From positions 84,918,079 through 84,982,078 of the forward strand of contig NC_133653.1 of NCBI RefSeq assembly GCF_009905375.1: DNA of 64,000 nucleotides, written 5' to 3'. Below are positions 33,770 through 46,290 of the stretch, piece by piece; positions within the stretch are counted from its first letter, which is position 1, and every line of letters starts with the position of its first letter. A program made the translations under genes and the position numbers. The DNA is from Apium graveolens. Its lineage: Eukaryota > Streptophyta > Magnoliopsida > Apiales > Apiaceae. A model generated the notes under the pieces. It saw only the letters and a list, made by a program, of their open reading frames with translations. It was not told the DNA's origin and did not search any database.

Positions 33770-35878
33770 CTAGTGACTTTCACCCAGATTAGACTGGTAT
33801 CTGCTCGTCATGCTCAAAGCATAAAAGACATCTAGGCGAGTACATACCATTGCATACATGATAGATCCAATTGCTGAAGCATATGGGACTTTATTCATGT
33901 GGTCCTTCTCATCCAATGATTTCGGACACTGGTCCTTAGAGATCGTTATCCCTTGAGACACGGGGACATATCCCCTTTTTGCATTTTGCATTCCAAAACG
34001 ATGCAAAACCTTATCAATGTATGTGCTCTGACTTAGACCGATCATCCTTCTAGATCTTTCTCTATAGATCCTCATTCCTAGAATGTAGGATGCCTCTCCT
34101 AAGTCTTTAATGGAGAAATTGCTCCCTAACCAAGTCTTAACAGCCTTTAGAGAAGGTATGTCATTCCCCATTAGTAGTATATCATCAACATATAGTACTA
34201 TGAATGCCACATAGCTCCCACTAACCTTCTTGTAAATACACGGTTCATCTTCGTTTTGAACAAAGCCATACTTTGTGACTATTTCATCAAAATGGATATT
34301 CCATCTCCTAGAGGATTGCTTCAATCCATAAATGGATCGACGCAATTTACATACCTTGCCAACATTCCTTGGATCGATAAAACCCTCAGGTTGTGTCATG
34401 TACACATCCTCTTCAAGGCTTCCATTAAGGAAGGCTGTTTTGACATCCATTTGCCAGATTTCATAATCATGGAATGCTGCAATGGCAAGTAAAATCCTTA
34501 TAGACTTGACCATAGTCACTGGTGAGAAAGTTTCATCATAGTCAATACCATGAATTTGTTTGAAACCTTTTGCAACCAGTCTAGCTTTATAGGTCTGAAC
34601 ATTTCCATCCATGCCCTTTTTCTTCTTAAAAACCCATTTGCACCATATGGGTTTTACCCCTTCAGGTGGATCAACCAAAGTCCATACTTGGTCTTCGTAC
34701 ATGGAATCTATCTCGGATTTCATGGCTTCAAGCCATCTCTTAGAGTCTGGACTGTTCATAGCATCTTGGTATGTGAGAGGCTCATCTTCATCTATGAGCA
34801 TCAAATCACCACACCGAGTCATGAGAAATCTATATCTCTCTGGCTCATGGTGAAATCTACCAGATCTACGAACAACCTGTGTTTGTTGAGCATTATCATT
34901 ATTCTGCTCTTGTTCCACTTCAGGTTCAATGCTATTTTGCGGTTCTCGATCTTCATCGAGATCTATAGTTCTCCCACTGTTTCTTTTGGAAACAAAATTT
35001 CTTTCCATAAAGACAGCATCTCGAGCAATAAACACTTTCTGCTCAGAAGGACTATAAAAATAATACGCCTTTGTTTCATTAGGGTATCCTACAAAAATGC
35101 ACTCTTCGGATTTAGGTCCAAGCTTGTCAGATTCTTGACGTTTCACAAACGCCTTACATCCCCAAACTTTCATAAAGTTCATGCCTGACCGTTTCTCCTT
35201 CCATATCTCATATGGAGTCTTTTGAACCTTCTTAGTAGGAACACGGTTAAGTGTGAAAGCCGCTGTTTCTAGAGCGTAACCCCAGAAACTAATTGGAAGA
35301 TCTGCATGACTCATCATCGATCGCACCATATCCAACAAGGTGCGATTTCTCCTCTCTGAAACTCCATTCCATTGAGGTGTTCCTGGCGGAGTGAGTTGTG
35401 ATACAATACCACACTCTTTCAAATACTCTCTAAATTCGGTGCTTAAGTATTCACCCCCACGATCGGATCGTAAGATCTTAATACTTGCATCTCCGCCAAT
35501 TTACTTCTCTACTTCAACCTTGTATTCTTTAAATTTTTCAAAAGAATCGGATTTGTTCTTCATAAGATATACATATCCATATCTACTGAAATCATCAGTA
35601 AATGTTATGAAGTAGTAGTAGCCTCCTCTAGCCATTACACGCATTGGGCCACATACATCACTATGTATTAGCTCCAGACGTTTAGTGGCCCTTTGACCCT
35701 TACTAGTGAAAGGGGATTAAGTCATCTTACCAAGCAAACAAGATTCGCATTCTTGGTATGATTCAAAATTAAACTTATCCAAGTATCCATCCTTATGTAA
35801 TTTGGATATGCGTTTCTCATTTATGTGTCCTAGACGACAATGCCAGAGGTATGTTTGATTTGAGTCATTCATTTTAAG
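33770..35878 (-). pseudogene. Copia B integrase and reverse transcriptase
   Basis: 35878-35423 encodes the integrase zinc region (WHCRLGHINEKRI, CESCLLGKMT) and core (IHSDVCGPM, TDDFSRYGYVYL), with stops at about 35716 and 35500. The open frame 35422-33770 (550 codons) follows, with NGVSERRNRTLLDM, then the RT motifs WLEAMKSEIDSMY, IWCKWVFKKKKG, QMDVKTAFLNGSLEEDVYM, SIYGLKQSSRRWN and IVLYVDDILLMG. The RT core is intact as read. A TAG at 33767-33769 ends it where the RNase H region should continue. Confidence 0.9.
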
Positions 35879-37162
35879 TCATTTGTTTTCTATATTACAG
35901 ACAGGGTTATCTAAATCAAGAACATATAAACCATTAAATAAACGCGCAACACCATAGGTTAAATCATTCAAAGCAAAAGAGCAAATGTTGTTCTTTATTG
36001 TAAACGAAAAACCTTTCTTGTCCAAACAAGAAACATAAATAATGTTTCTGCGAATCGTAGGCACGAAAAAACAGTCTTCTAGTTCTAAAACAAGCCCAGA
36101 GGGCATAGATAAATAATAAGTCCCTACAGCTAAAGCAGCAACATTTGCTCCATTGCCTACTCTTAGGTCCACTTCTCCCTTAGCCAAAGTTCTACTTCTC
36201 TGCAGGCCCTGCACATTTATACAAATGTGAGAAGCACATCCAGTATCAAATACCCAAGATGTAGAAATAGACAAATTGACTTCTATAACATAAATACCTG
36301 ATCCAGAAATCTGAACTGCTTTCTTTTTCTTCAGATCCTCCAAGTAAATTGGACAGTTTCTCTTCCAGTGACCATCTTTCTTACAGTAATGACATTCACC
36401 CTTGGGCACACCACCTTTAGGCTTTAAAGCCTGTTTGGGACCTGACTTTGGCTTGGGTGTAGAATCAGATCCAATCTTCTTCTTACCCATCCATTTGCCC
36501 TTCCCTTTGGCCTTACCTTTATTTCCCACCATCAGTATGGGAGCAGGTTCAGCTGTCTTCATGTTGGTCTCATATGTTCTCAACATATGCAACAATTCAG
36601 TAGGTGTTTTTTCAAATTCATTTATATTGTAGTTCACAACAAACTGAGTGAATTTGTTGTTCAAAGAATTCATGATTAGGTCAATACCAGTTTCCGGACC
36701 AATCGGGAAACCCAAAGTTTCAAGGTACTCAATGTAACCAATCATCTTCAGAACATGTGGGCCAACTGGTTCACTCGCCCCTTGTTTGCAATTAAAAAGT
36801 GACTTACTCGTGTTGAACCTTTCTTGACGAGTTTGGCTTGCAAACATGCTTTGCAAGTGCTCATTGATAGTATATGAATCCATATGCACATGTTGTCTTT
36901 GAAGCTCAGCACTCATAATTGCCAACATAAGACATGCAACATCATTTGCATCATTCTCATCCCTTGTGCGTGCTGCTCGTTCATCAGCAGTAGCACCCTC
37001 AGGAAGGGGGCCTGGAGGAGGAATATCAATGACATGAAGCTTGCGCTCCTGCCTGAGGACAATCCTCAAATTCATCTGCCAGTCTAGGAAGTTGTTTCCT
37101 CCTGTCAGCTTGTCCTTCTCAAGGACTGAACGTACGGATAGTGTGTTTGTGTTGTTTACCAT
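35879..37162 (-). pseudogene. Copia B Gag and aspartic protease
   Basis: The 427-codon open frame starts MVNNTNTLSVRSVLEKDKL. The Gag core (NNFLDWQMNLRIVLRQERK) is followed by a Lys-rich linker and a CCHC zinc knuckle (CHYCKKDGHWKRNC). The protease motif WVFDTGCASHIC and ILGxx-like region follow. It ends at TGA 35879-35881, in frame with the integrase that follows, probably at a former Arg codon. The ATG lies about 1.9 kb inside the 5' LTR. Confidence 0.9.
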
Positions 37163-39009
37163 TACTCAGTATCTACAATAATAAAAGTGTAAAATAAACA
37201 TTAGATTGTCTGAGTTAAAATTTTATGTTCATATGATTATGATATATTCATAATATATCTCCCACTATTTTTTTTATCAAATTAATAGCCCTAACTATTA
37301 ATTCGGAAAGTATATCCCATTAATCTTTCTAGTGAGCTAAGATCCATATTTCGTCATGTTCTAAGTCAACCACTGGTATCCTTAAAACATGATTATTTAG
37401 GTAGACAACAGTTGTCAATTATATCATATATAATTCTTGGATAATTTGGTGAACAATAATTGATCTTATCTATCTAATAGATTTTTAACCAAACTCTATG
37501 CTTCTAAGTTCATAATAGTTGAATATAACCGTTTATATTCACCTTATTATGATGACTCAGTTAAGTTAGACCCAATGATACAACGTCCGAATATAACCGT
37601 TTATATTCGTCGCATTTCACCATGATAGATAGGAGTCCCATGTCACTGACATCCCTTCCCCTTATCGATCTAGGATTTAATGAGTGTTCATTCATTGGAA
37701 AGCATCTGATTAAAACTTAATATTTTTACGTAGGGATTTTTAATTTAGAACAATCATGATCCCATCATAAAGAGATTCCCAATTTTTCCTTGACTAAAAT
37801 ACTTCAAATCAATACTCGTCAATGGTTTGATTTCCAGGTAGTGGAGGAGTCACATCGGTCTCGCTTAAAACCCACAGCCTTACGAGTTCTATGAACCCGT
37901 TGTTGACAAAATCGCCCCATATCATAAATAAAGAAAATTCGTATTTTATTCCATGTTTCATAAACACGAGAATCTCATGATCGTTTGTTTATTTTAAATC
38001 TTGAGTCGTTACAGATTTTATCTTGTTTAAAGGCATGGCATGGGTGATGTATCTAATACATACATGCATCATTAATCTAATTAAAACATGCATTTTCTAC
38101 TCTACACATACTATTTATACATCATATGAAAAGTGCGTAAAGTAAACGTGCAATAGTTATGGCCCAATCCTATGTGATCTTTTCAGGCTAATGAAAAGAT
38201 CAAGGTCAGTCTATGGTGTAAAAATAACTATTACATATGTCTTCTCTATTGCTTCCATTGTCTCCTTGGCCTCCATAGGATGCCTCCTCTTTCCCTTGTC
38301 CTTCTTGGATGTTACATTAAGAATTATACTAATGAACTTACAAAAGAACTCCTGTTACATTCGAGATAAAACAACTACAAATAGAAAACGACATGCAAGT
38401 CGTATTTATTACAAACCAAAAAAATATGCCATTACAACTAAGGTCTTAAGGCCATAACTATGCACCATGCTCAAGTAACCATTAAAGAATATGATAGATC
38501 ATATAAAGATGACATACTATTTATCAATTATCATGATCCAATCAAGAATAATAAATAAGTAAATCATATGTCATAAGCACAAATTAAAAACGAAACCCTA
38601 AGCACGCGGATCGACCTCCGCGGTGAGGTCGCTGGAGGGTTCGGGGGGGCAGCGAGCCCCCCGATGGCGGAAATTTTTGCAAAATCAAGTATCAGAATAC
38701 TAGCAAAATATGTATCAGAATACTATTCCAGAAGCATGTATCAGCATACACACGATCTATATCCCAGTTACCAAAAACATGTATCAGTATACATATTTTA
38801 AGAGATCGCATACATATGAGTTATGGCAGATCTTAAACATACTAGTATCATCATATAGATCATTAACAGATTCATCATATCATTCATATAACATAACTGT
38901 TATCATGGCAGACTCATATAACATAACTGTTATCATGGCAGACTCATCACACATGCATACTTGTAAAAATACAGTAAACACGTAACCAAATCAGCCCCTT
39001 ATACACGTA
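37163..39009 (-). other. Copia B 5' untranslated leader
   Basis: A long leader without conserved frames. It holds two imperfect palindromes GAATATAACCGTTTATATTC (about 37523 and 37592), a short CG-rich block (38604-38660), and two tandem units CATATAACATAACTGTTATC (from 38884 and 38918). Short + strand frames at 38191 and 38710 have no domain. Confidence 0.6.
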
Positions 39010-39022
39010 GCTCTGATGCCAT
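39010..39022 (-). other. Primer-binding site of copia B
   Basis: Read on the - strand, TGGCATCAGAGCT begins two bases inside the 5' LTR. It differs at one early base from the initiator-Met site TGGTATCAGAGC. Confidence 0.8.
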
Positions 39023-40555
39023 TGTTGGGTTTCGAAGGCATAACACGCAGCGGATAAACGTAAATAAAACAAAAATTTTGAAACCCAAAAACAGGATCCA
39101 TGTATAATTATGGGCAGATTATGGAGATCACGAATCATACCTTTCAAGAGCTTAACTTTCACGAACTCAACGAAGATCCTAGCTATCACGTTTTGTGTCT
39201 ACCTCTCGGAGAAACACCTCTATGGTATCCACACGAGCACCTTCAAGAACGTCTCACGAACTTGACTACGGAATGGATGTACTAGCCTCCTTCTTGACGA
39301 TCTGAATTGCCTCTGTCTCTCTTTGCTGCTAGGGTTTTCTCAAAAACGTATAAGCCTCTTTAACCTATCATTATGTATTTATAATGGCTGATTAAAAAGG
39401 CCCATAACAGCAAAGCCCAACCCTAGTAGGTATTGGATTAAATAATAAAAATGAATTTCTATTATTTAATTAATAACTAAGTCATACTTAATTATTACGG
39501 GCAAAAATATTCCTTTTAATTCGAATTTATATTATCTCAATTAAGTCTTACTTAATTATAATAAAATTCAAATAATCATCAATTAATTTAAATCCATAAT
39601 TTAAATTAACTATTCCATTAAGTGCTCTATTTGTGCGACCCTATAGGCTATTATTTAATTGGCAATAATTTTATTCTCTAATAAAATTATAAACAATGAG
39701 CGGTATCTAGTAATATATCATTGTTACGCAATTAAATAATAATTAAATCGTGATTAGATAAAACCTTTCGTGATTAATGTTTTTCGTGTAATATAATCCC
39801 TTTAACCATACATATTATAGATTAAACTCGAGACATGTATTTAGTCATCCTCTTCAACATTTAATCCGGGTTTACTTGATCCATGAGTAGATTATCGAGA
39901 CAAATCATTATTTGAGCATGGCCATGCTTTTATAATCTCACTCAATCAAGAGGCCAATAATATCTCTCCTAATTATAGGAGGGTTAAATCCTTTATCTAT
40001 CATTCATATTTCTCATACGACTCATGATATACCCGATGTCCACTTTTATCATCACCCGATCAAAAGTAACTTTTAATGTAGTCAAAGTATATTAATCCTC
40101 GTATAGAAATATAATGATTTCAAGTCAAAGGATCATTACACCATTATCACTGTGAGTCTTTCTTATGACTTTATTAAACATGAAGAATCTCACTGTGGGT
40201 CTGTCCAGTACCATGTACTCTCACATATACCTATGTATTGACTTTAGTATCCCCATACTTATAACCAATGAGATGTGGTTATCTTGTCAAACAACATACT
40301 AGTCTATCTATGTATTATTATTGTCCTATATAATAATACTCGACTAGGGACCTTTAAGAATATGATATATCATATAATCTCAAGTTCAAGTCATATACTT
40401 AAACTATACAATTTGTATCATGATTCTAAGGACATTTATTATGCTAACAAAATATCGCAGTAATTAAGGTCATAATAAATACATTTATTGAATGATCAAC
40501 TGACATAAAGATTATAAAAGAATAATGTATTGCCTCTAGGGCACCTACACTAACA
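39023..40555 (-). repeat. 5' LTR of copia B
   Basis: 1533 bp, TGTTGGG...CTAACA, next to the ACTTG duplication at 40556. It is the promoter-bearing LTR because the element reads on the - strand. Confidence 0.92.
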
Positions 40556-40560
40556 ACTTG

Positions 40561-40679
40561 GTTATACTAAACAGATTAAGATTCAAGGTGAAATATTCCA
40601 TCTGAATTCGGTAGCCATTGAAGTAGAGGACTTAGGAGGGTTCAAACCCGGAAGGGTACCGACTCTGAAAAACAAGTAT
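40561..40679 (+). other. Copia A 3' untranslated region, right part
   Basis: Continues copia A after the copia B insertion (GGTTATACTAAACAGATTAA...). It ends where the sequence becomes the repeat seen at 25230. Confidence 0.7.
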
Positions 40680-41462
40680 GACTTGCATCGGAATCAGAAA
40701 ACCTGTATCTTCCACTTCTACTTTAGCTTACAATAATGCTTGGTCTAAATTATGAGGACAGGTCTTCTTTATATTGAATTATTGATTATATGCTTGTCTA
40801 GAATGGGGATCTAAACTCACCAACTTCTTAGAATAAAAATTAACATCTTTTAGAAAGAATGCGTTGAGTCATTCTAAAAAAGATATTTCTACGACCAATT
40901 TCCTTAACCTCCTACATACTTAAAGTGTACATTATTTTGTGTAGTAACCCGGGAAAAAAAGGATACCAAAATTTAGGAGAAAGTCATTAGACAAAGAAAC
41001 ATGTCAAAATGGAATAACTTGGAACGAGGAGCCTACATTTGATGGCAGGAACTGATTTTCAGTAGCTGCCAATCATCAAAGTGAAAACTTAACATATTAA
41101 GAAGTAGTAATTAGGAGTTATACTGATAATTCAGACCTAAGAATGAAGGGTCTTGTTAAACACAGATTATTCAAGGTGTTTAATAAACAAGACTTGTGAT
41201 TGACATTTATACATATAAACCTGATATGTAGCCTTTTTCAATGAACTAGTTTTCCTTTAATCTTCAGATTTTATCTTAAGCCTTTACAAAAAGAATATTT
41301 AAGAAACACTAGGAAGGAGAGTTAGCAGGACTCACAATTCCAAATGATAGCATGTTCATCTCTAACTAGTGTTAGAAAAAATTGGATTTTTAGATCATAG
41401 TTTTATTATATTCTTGATGATAATCCTAAAATCTAATGATTGGAAGTTTTTCCATGATATGT
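40680..41462 (+). repeat. Copia A 3' LTR, left part
   Basis: Matches 25230-25985. It ends at TATGT (41458-41462), the target site of the Tekay element, and continues at 55113 after it. Confidence 0.85.
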
Positions 41463-44400
41463 TGTAACACCCCCAGATCCGGGGTCGGGGATCCGGGTCG
41501 TCACGGTCTTTCTTTCCACAATATCACTCCACTTAATTAATAATAAATAACCTTATGCTGTGACCCCACACTAACACACACCACAACCCGTTATAGTCTC
41601 AGAGATGAAATTTAAATAAGTACAAGTCTTTGAATCCACAATTTAAAAGTTATTACAACCCAAAATGATTACTTGATAAATTTACAGTTAATTGCCATTA
41701 TCTGCCACAAGTTATAATTATACATAATTGATTCTCAAAAGTAGATGGTCTGATCTACAATAGATCTACCTCTGCAGCTATAGCAGCTACAACATCAACG
41801 GGAAGACGCGGGACGCTTCCCACGCGCTTGCGTTGGGTCTGCTGGAGTCTGGCCATCTTTCCTAACTGTTATTGTGTGATGAAGAAATAAAGCAAGGGTG
41901 AGCAGCAAGCCCACCAAAATAATATGTATAATGATTAATAGTATATGAGCCTTCTTATAGTACTCATGAAAGTCTTGGTCAAAAGAAATGAACCAAATTT
42001 GATATCTTAATGCGATGAAGTCGCAAAATATTCAGTATATATACATATATACTTTTCAAAATCTTGGAAGTCCTCTTCCATCCATAATATACACAGAGTT
42101 CCAGTTTATAACTGTATATACAAAAAATATCGTTGCAAGGTGATCTCATATATCTAACCTTGTCTCAACGTTTTTCCGAAAATCTTTGTCATTCATAAGA
42201 CAATCATTAACTAGATATAAGTTTAAAAGATGAAGTTACAAGATACCCCAAAATACTTATATCTTTACCAAATACTACTTGAACTACCCCCGTTCAAGAT
42301 ATAATCAGTTTCAAAGGTTCATCACATAGATGAGACTACAAGATAAGACTTAAATAGATTCAATCTTTGAAATATCATTATAAATAATGAAGTTACGAGA
42401 TACTTCATTAAGTCCTGATATATATATCCATATATATATATATATCTCATACATTTCCTGAAAATCTCTGTCATGTAAAGTATGAACAGAGTTATAATAT
42501 CCAATATTTTGGAAAGGAAAAGAATTTTGGCATAAACCAGATATCTTGCTGATCAGGCAAAGATACCAATAAGTAACCTTTTCTACTGTAGATGGATGAA
42601 TTCCTCACCGGTCATCACCCTGGCCGCATTAGGACCTCGCGCTAGACCGTTACCCGGCCACTCACGCGTTGATGGACTGCCACCCAGCCACTTACACTTT
42701 GATAGACCATACCCCGGCCTGTCGCTTATGCCGACTCAATTAGATGGGCTTACTTCCCGAACATTGGGCAAGTAATCAATTCATTTATCAAAACAGCAAC
42801 CTTGTTGCGAATATAAAATACACCATAGAGCCGGATCCCTCAGGTTTTGAATGAGTATTTAAATCCCCTTTAAAAGGAAGATCTTAAATATAAAAATGAG
42901 TTTTGGGATCCGCTCTAACTTTTAAAAATCATTTTGAAGACTCGAAAACATTTTTAAGAATGTTTGGAGTAATGCTGATTTAATAAAATAAATCAGTCCC
43001 AATATGAAAGAAATATATGAATATTATTATTTAAATAATATTCCCATAAAGAATAATTGAGGTAGAAGTTGGAAAACTTATACTTGAATGAATAGCAATT
43101 AATCAAAGATATACTTATACGAAAGTAATATCTTTACTTGAATATCAAAAGTAAGTTTGATTATCGAACATTATTCTTTAATAAAATAAAGAATATTAAT
43201 AAATAGTAAGCGGAGTCATAATACCTCGAATGAATATTATAAACAATATTCATTAAATAAAATAAAGGAGTCATACATCCTCAAATGAATATCCAATTAA
43301 TAATCATTAATAATATAAACTGAGTCATAAGCCCTCGAATGAATATTCAAAATAATATTCATTAAATAAAATAAAGTTATCGAATAAACCTTATTCGATT
43401 AATAGTTTTGAAAACTATAACCATATATTTATATAAATATATATATTATACTCGGGATCCTCGACTCCCGGTTTAGAAAATATTTCCACCTTTTGGGTCC
43501 CTATACTAAGGGTATATGCAAGTTACCGCTATCCTCTAGCATAGGTATTATCAACTGAATCAACAATTATATATGGAAAGAATATGAAACAGGCATGCAT
43601 ATATATACCATAGCAGCATGCTTCAATATATTGCAACATTTGCTAATATAAACATCATGCATCTATCGCAAGATAATGCATATACATATATACATCACAA
43701 CAACAGTATAACGGGTAGAAAACTTGCCTGAGCGACTGGGGGTTACGAATGGCTCGGGACGAGTCTGGTAACCTATAAACAACAAGTAAGTTGGAATTAA
43801 ACCAAAGTCACTTGTAAATCTATACTTTAACTAACTTAGACTCTAACGCTTGTTTTGCGCTTATTGATTCTCTTAAGTCACTCGAGTACCCTCGGCTCCA
43901 CCATTTTTAATAATTTAACCTTTACGAGTTTTAAGGCGATTCCTTCGCGAGTGTCTTACCAACTGCCTAACACACTTACCATAAATGTTTCATACATTAA
44001 TTAACCCTTTTTGGTCTTTAACCTATGTTTCAAAGTAAGGCGAGGGGAAAAGTTTCGTTCGTGAAATGCCGTTACTTGAAACGGTCGTTTCTCCTAAACC
44101 GTGCATCGGAATCGAACGAACTACATATCAAAACGAAGCTCGTAACATGAGCTATCTAAACATGGCAGTGGTCATAATCTAGCAGGGGGTTCTCGGGTCC
44201 TAATGTTATGCACAAAAACAGTCCAAAGAAAATCGGACGTTACGACGGCTATGTTTACGCGATTACCAATGTTTAAACTACTCCAATTAACCACCAACCA
44301 ACTCATAATCATCAATACAACAAAACTTCACCTAAACCATACCACATCAGTCCATAATCTCCAAGGTTTTCGACTCAAACAACCACAATCAAGACCTATG

Positions 44401-45490
44401 AACTATAATCAAGCTTCAATTACCAAAACACTTCCAAATCAAACCAAACTACTAATAATCACAATCCATGCTTCTCATTTCACAACACCAACCATTAAAC
44501 TTACTAACAAATAAAGTAAAGGCTAGGGTTTGAAGTTTATACCTTCCTTGGGAGGTGTTAAGTTGCTAGGAAGCCTTAGGGAGCCTCCTACAAGCTTGAT
44601 CTTTCCAAAGAAATCAAGAACATAAAGTTAGGCTTTGAAGTTTCTAAAAGTCCGATTTAAAGAACTGTAAAAATGAGGGTCTTACCATGATTATTTGGAC
44701 GAGACTTGTGAACAAGAGTTGTAGGTCATCTCAATACCTTTCCAATGAGATATAGAACACAATATTTGAGTGAGAAATGAAGGAGATACAGCAGTTTTAG
44801 TGTTCTGGTTCTGTTTTGGCCGAGAGCATGAAGAACAATGCCTTGGTTTCTTTTTGATTTTGATGAAAATGATTTTACTTGGCTTGGTTGCTTTGTTTTT
44901 GTGTTTGATTTAGTCAATTACCTTGTTGCCCTTGAATTTGTGTGGTTCTCATTCAACCACACCTCCTTCCTTCCCATGTCATGCTTGTGTCATCCTCATG
45001 ATGTCATCCTCCCCTCCTTGTCCTCTTTCTATTGGTTGGATGACATCATCCCCACTAATCCCCTTGATTAACTTCCTAATCGTTTGCCTAATGACCGCTG
45101 ATCTGTTATACGGTTCGCTTAACTTTCGTTTTCGTTTATCGTTTGAGGGATCATACCCGGGATCTTATTACTTAGGTTCCCTTAACCTTTCTCAATATAT
45201 TATATTCCTTTTATGATCCTTTCTTATAATCCTTTAATTTAAATCCTTTTTATCCTGTTACCTTATACTCAATTCTTTCCGTATCTATTGGATTTCCGGG
45301 AAAAATCAAAGTGTTCGGATTTGGATTCTGACGATCTTTACATACACTTATATCCCATATAAAGTACTAATAAAATCTCAGAATATCCATATCAGAACCC
45401 CTACATAGTGTGGCATGAAAAGTTTTCTCATTCAGCAAAAACACTATTCATAAGGGTTTCAAAAATTTCCCAAAAATTGGGGTTATTACA
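41463..45490 (-). repeat. 3' LTR of the Tekay-type element
   Basis: 4028 bp. It holds a CG-rich block at 42600-42740 with diverged CTAGACCGTTACCCGGCCACT units, and three units of about 65 bp with AATATTCATTAAATAAAATAAA at 43200-43380. Open frames such as 44203-44514 recur in the other LTR and show no domain. Confidence 0.92.
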
Positions 45491-45512
45491 GTCTCCCCTC
45501 CTTAAAAGGATT
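45491..45512 (-). other. Polypurine tract of the Tekay-type element
   Basis: On the - strand this reads AAGGAGGGGAGAC directly before the 3' LTR, the expected place and composition. Confidence 0.75.
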
Positions 45513-45539
45513 CCGTCCCGGAATCAGATAGAAAATGAA

Positions 45540-46290
45540 TAGGGATACTCTCTTAGCATTGCACTTTCTAACTCTCGAGTAAATTTTCCCACATTGTGGT
45601 TCTACCATCAAACTCTTACTAGTTTGATAACCCTTCTCCTAAGCACTCGTTCCCTTTTACTCTATACCCTTCCTGGTTGCTCCATATAGGTTACGTCTGG
45701 TTGCATGTCTATGCGCTCATATGCCCCTATTTGTCTGGCATCCGAATTACACTTCCTTAACATTGATACGTGGAACACGTTATGAACTTGCTACAGGTTC
45801 GGGGGTAGGGCTAGCTCATATGCTAACTTCCCAAACGTCTTAATATATCCAAGGGTCCAACAAATTGTAGACTTAGCTTTCCTTTCTTTCCGAACCTCAT
45901 CAATCCTTTTCAAGGGTTTCCAAGGGGATACCTATAACATTACTAGGCCCCCTATTTCATACTCTTTGTCCTTTTTGAGTCAAATCAGCATACCTCGTAT
46001 GTCCATCTTGGGTTACTACCAGCCGTCCTCTGATTAGATCTATCATATCCTTGGTCCTTTAGACCACTGCTGGTCCGAGCATCTTGCGCTCTACAACTTC
46101 ATCCTAACATAAGGGAGATCGATATTGTCTTCCCTCAAGGATCTCATAAGGCGATATCTCAATACTGACATATGATCTATTGTCGTAAGAAAACTCAATC
46201 CGTGTTAAGTGATCATTCCAATTTTTTTCAAGTCTATTGCACAGACTCTCATTATAGTTTTTAGCATTAGAGCTTTTGCTTCTCAATACC
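45540..46290 (-). pseudogene. Tekay-type integrase C-terminus and chromodomain
   Basis: 46286-46104 is open and encodes the end of the integrase core (WNDHLTRIEFSYDNRSY, YEILEGRQYRSPLC). Below it, in broken frames, are LALPPNLQQVHNVFHVSML and then a chromodomain-like tail (YMEQPGRV, RVIKLVRV, ESAMLREYP). The chromodomain, which guides integration to heterochromatin, defines chromoviruses. Several stops are present. Confidence 0.75.

Larger units (their letters stand above)
31656..40555 (-). mobile_element. Ty1/copia element B, Angela-like, inserted in copia A
   Basis: LTRs 31656-33188 and 39023-40555 are both 1533 bp and run TGTTGGGTTTCG...CACTAACA. The perfect target duplication ACTTG lies at 31651-31655 and 40556-40560. 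The - strand primer site TGGCATCAGAGCTACG, just inside 39023, sets the orientation. About 29 differences between the LTRs by eye give roughly 98% identity. Length, LTR size and the purine-rich CAAGTGCGAGAT before the 3' LTR resemble Angela-type elements. Gag-pol is nearly complete but holds several stops. Confidence 0.93.

Noticed and set aside
44203..44514. 103-codon open frame in the Tekay-type LTR (also at 53823-54134)
   Set aside because: It recurs only because the LTR is duplicated. It shows no domain and its composition matches non-coding LTR sequence.
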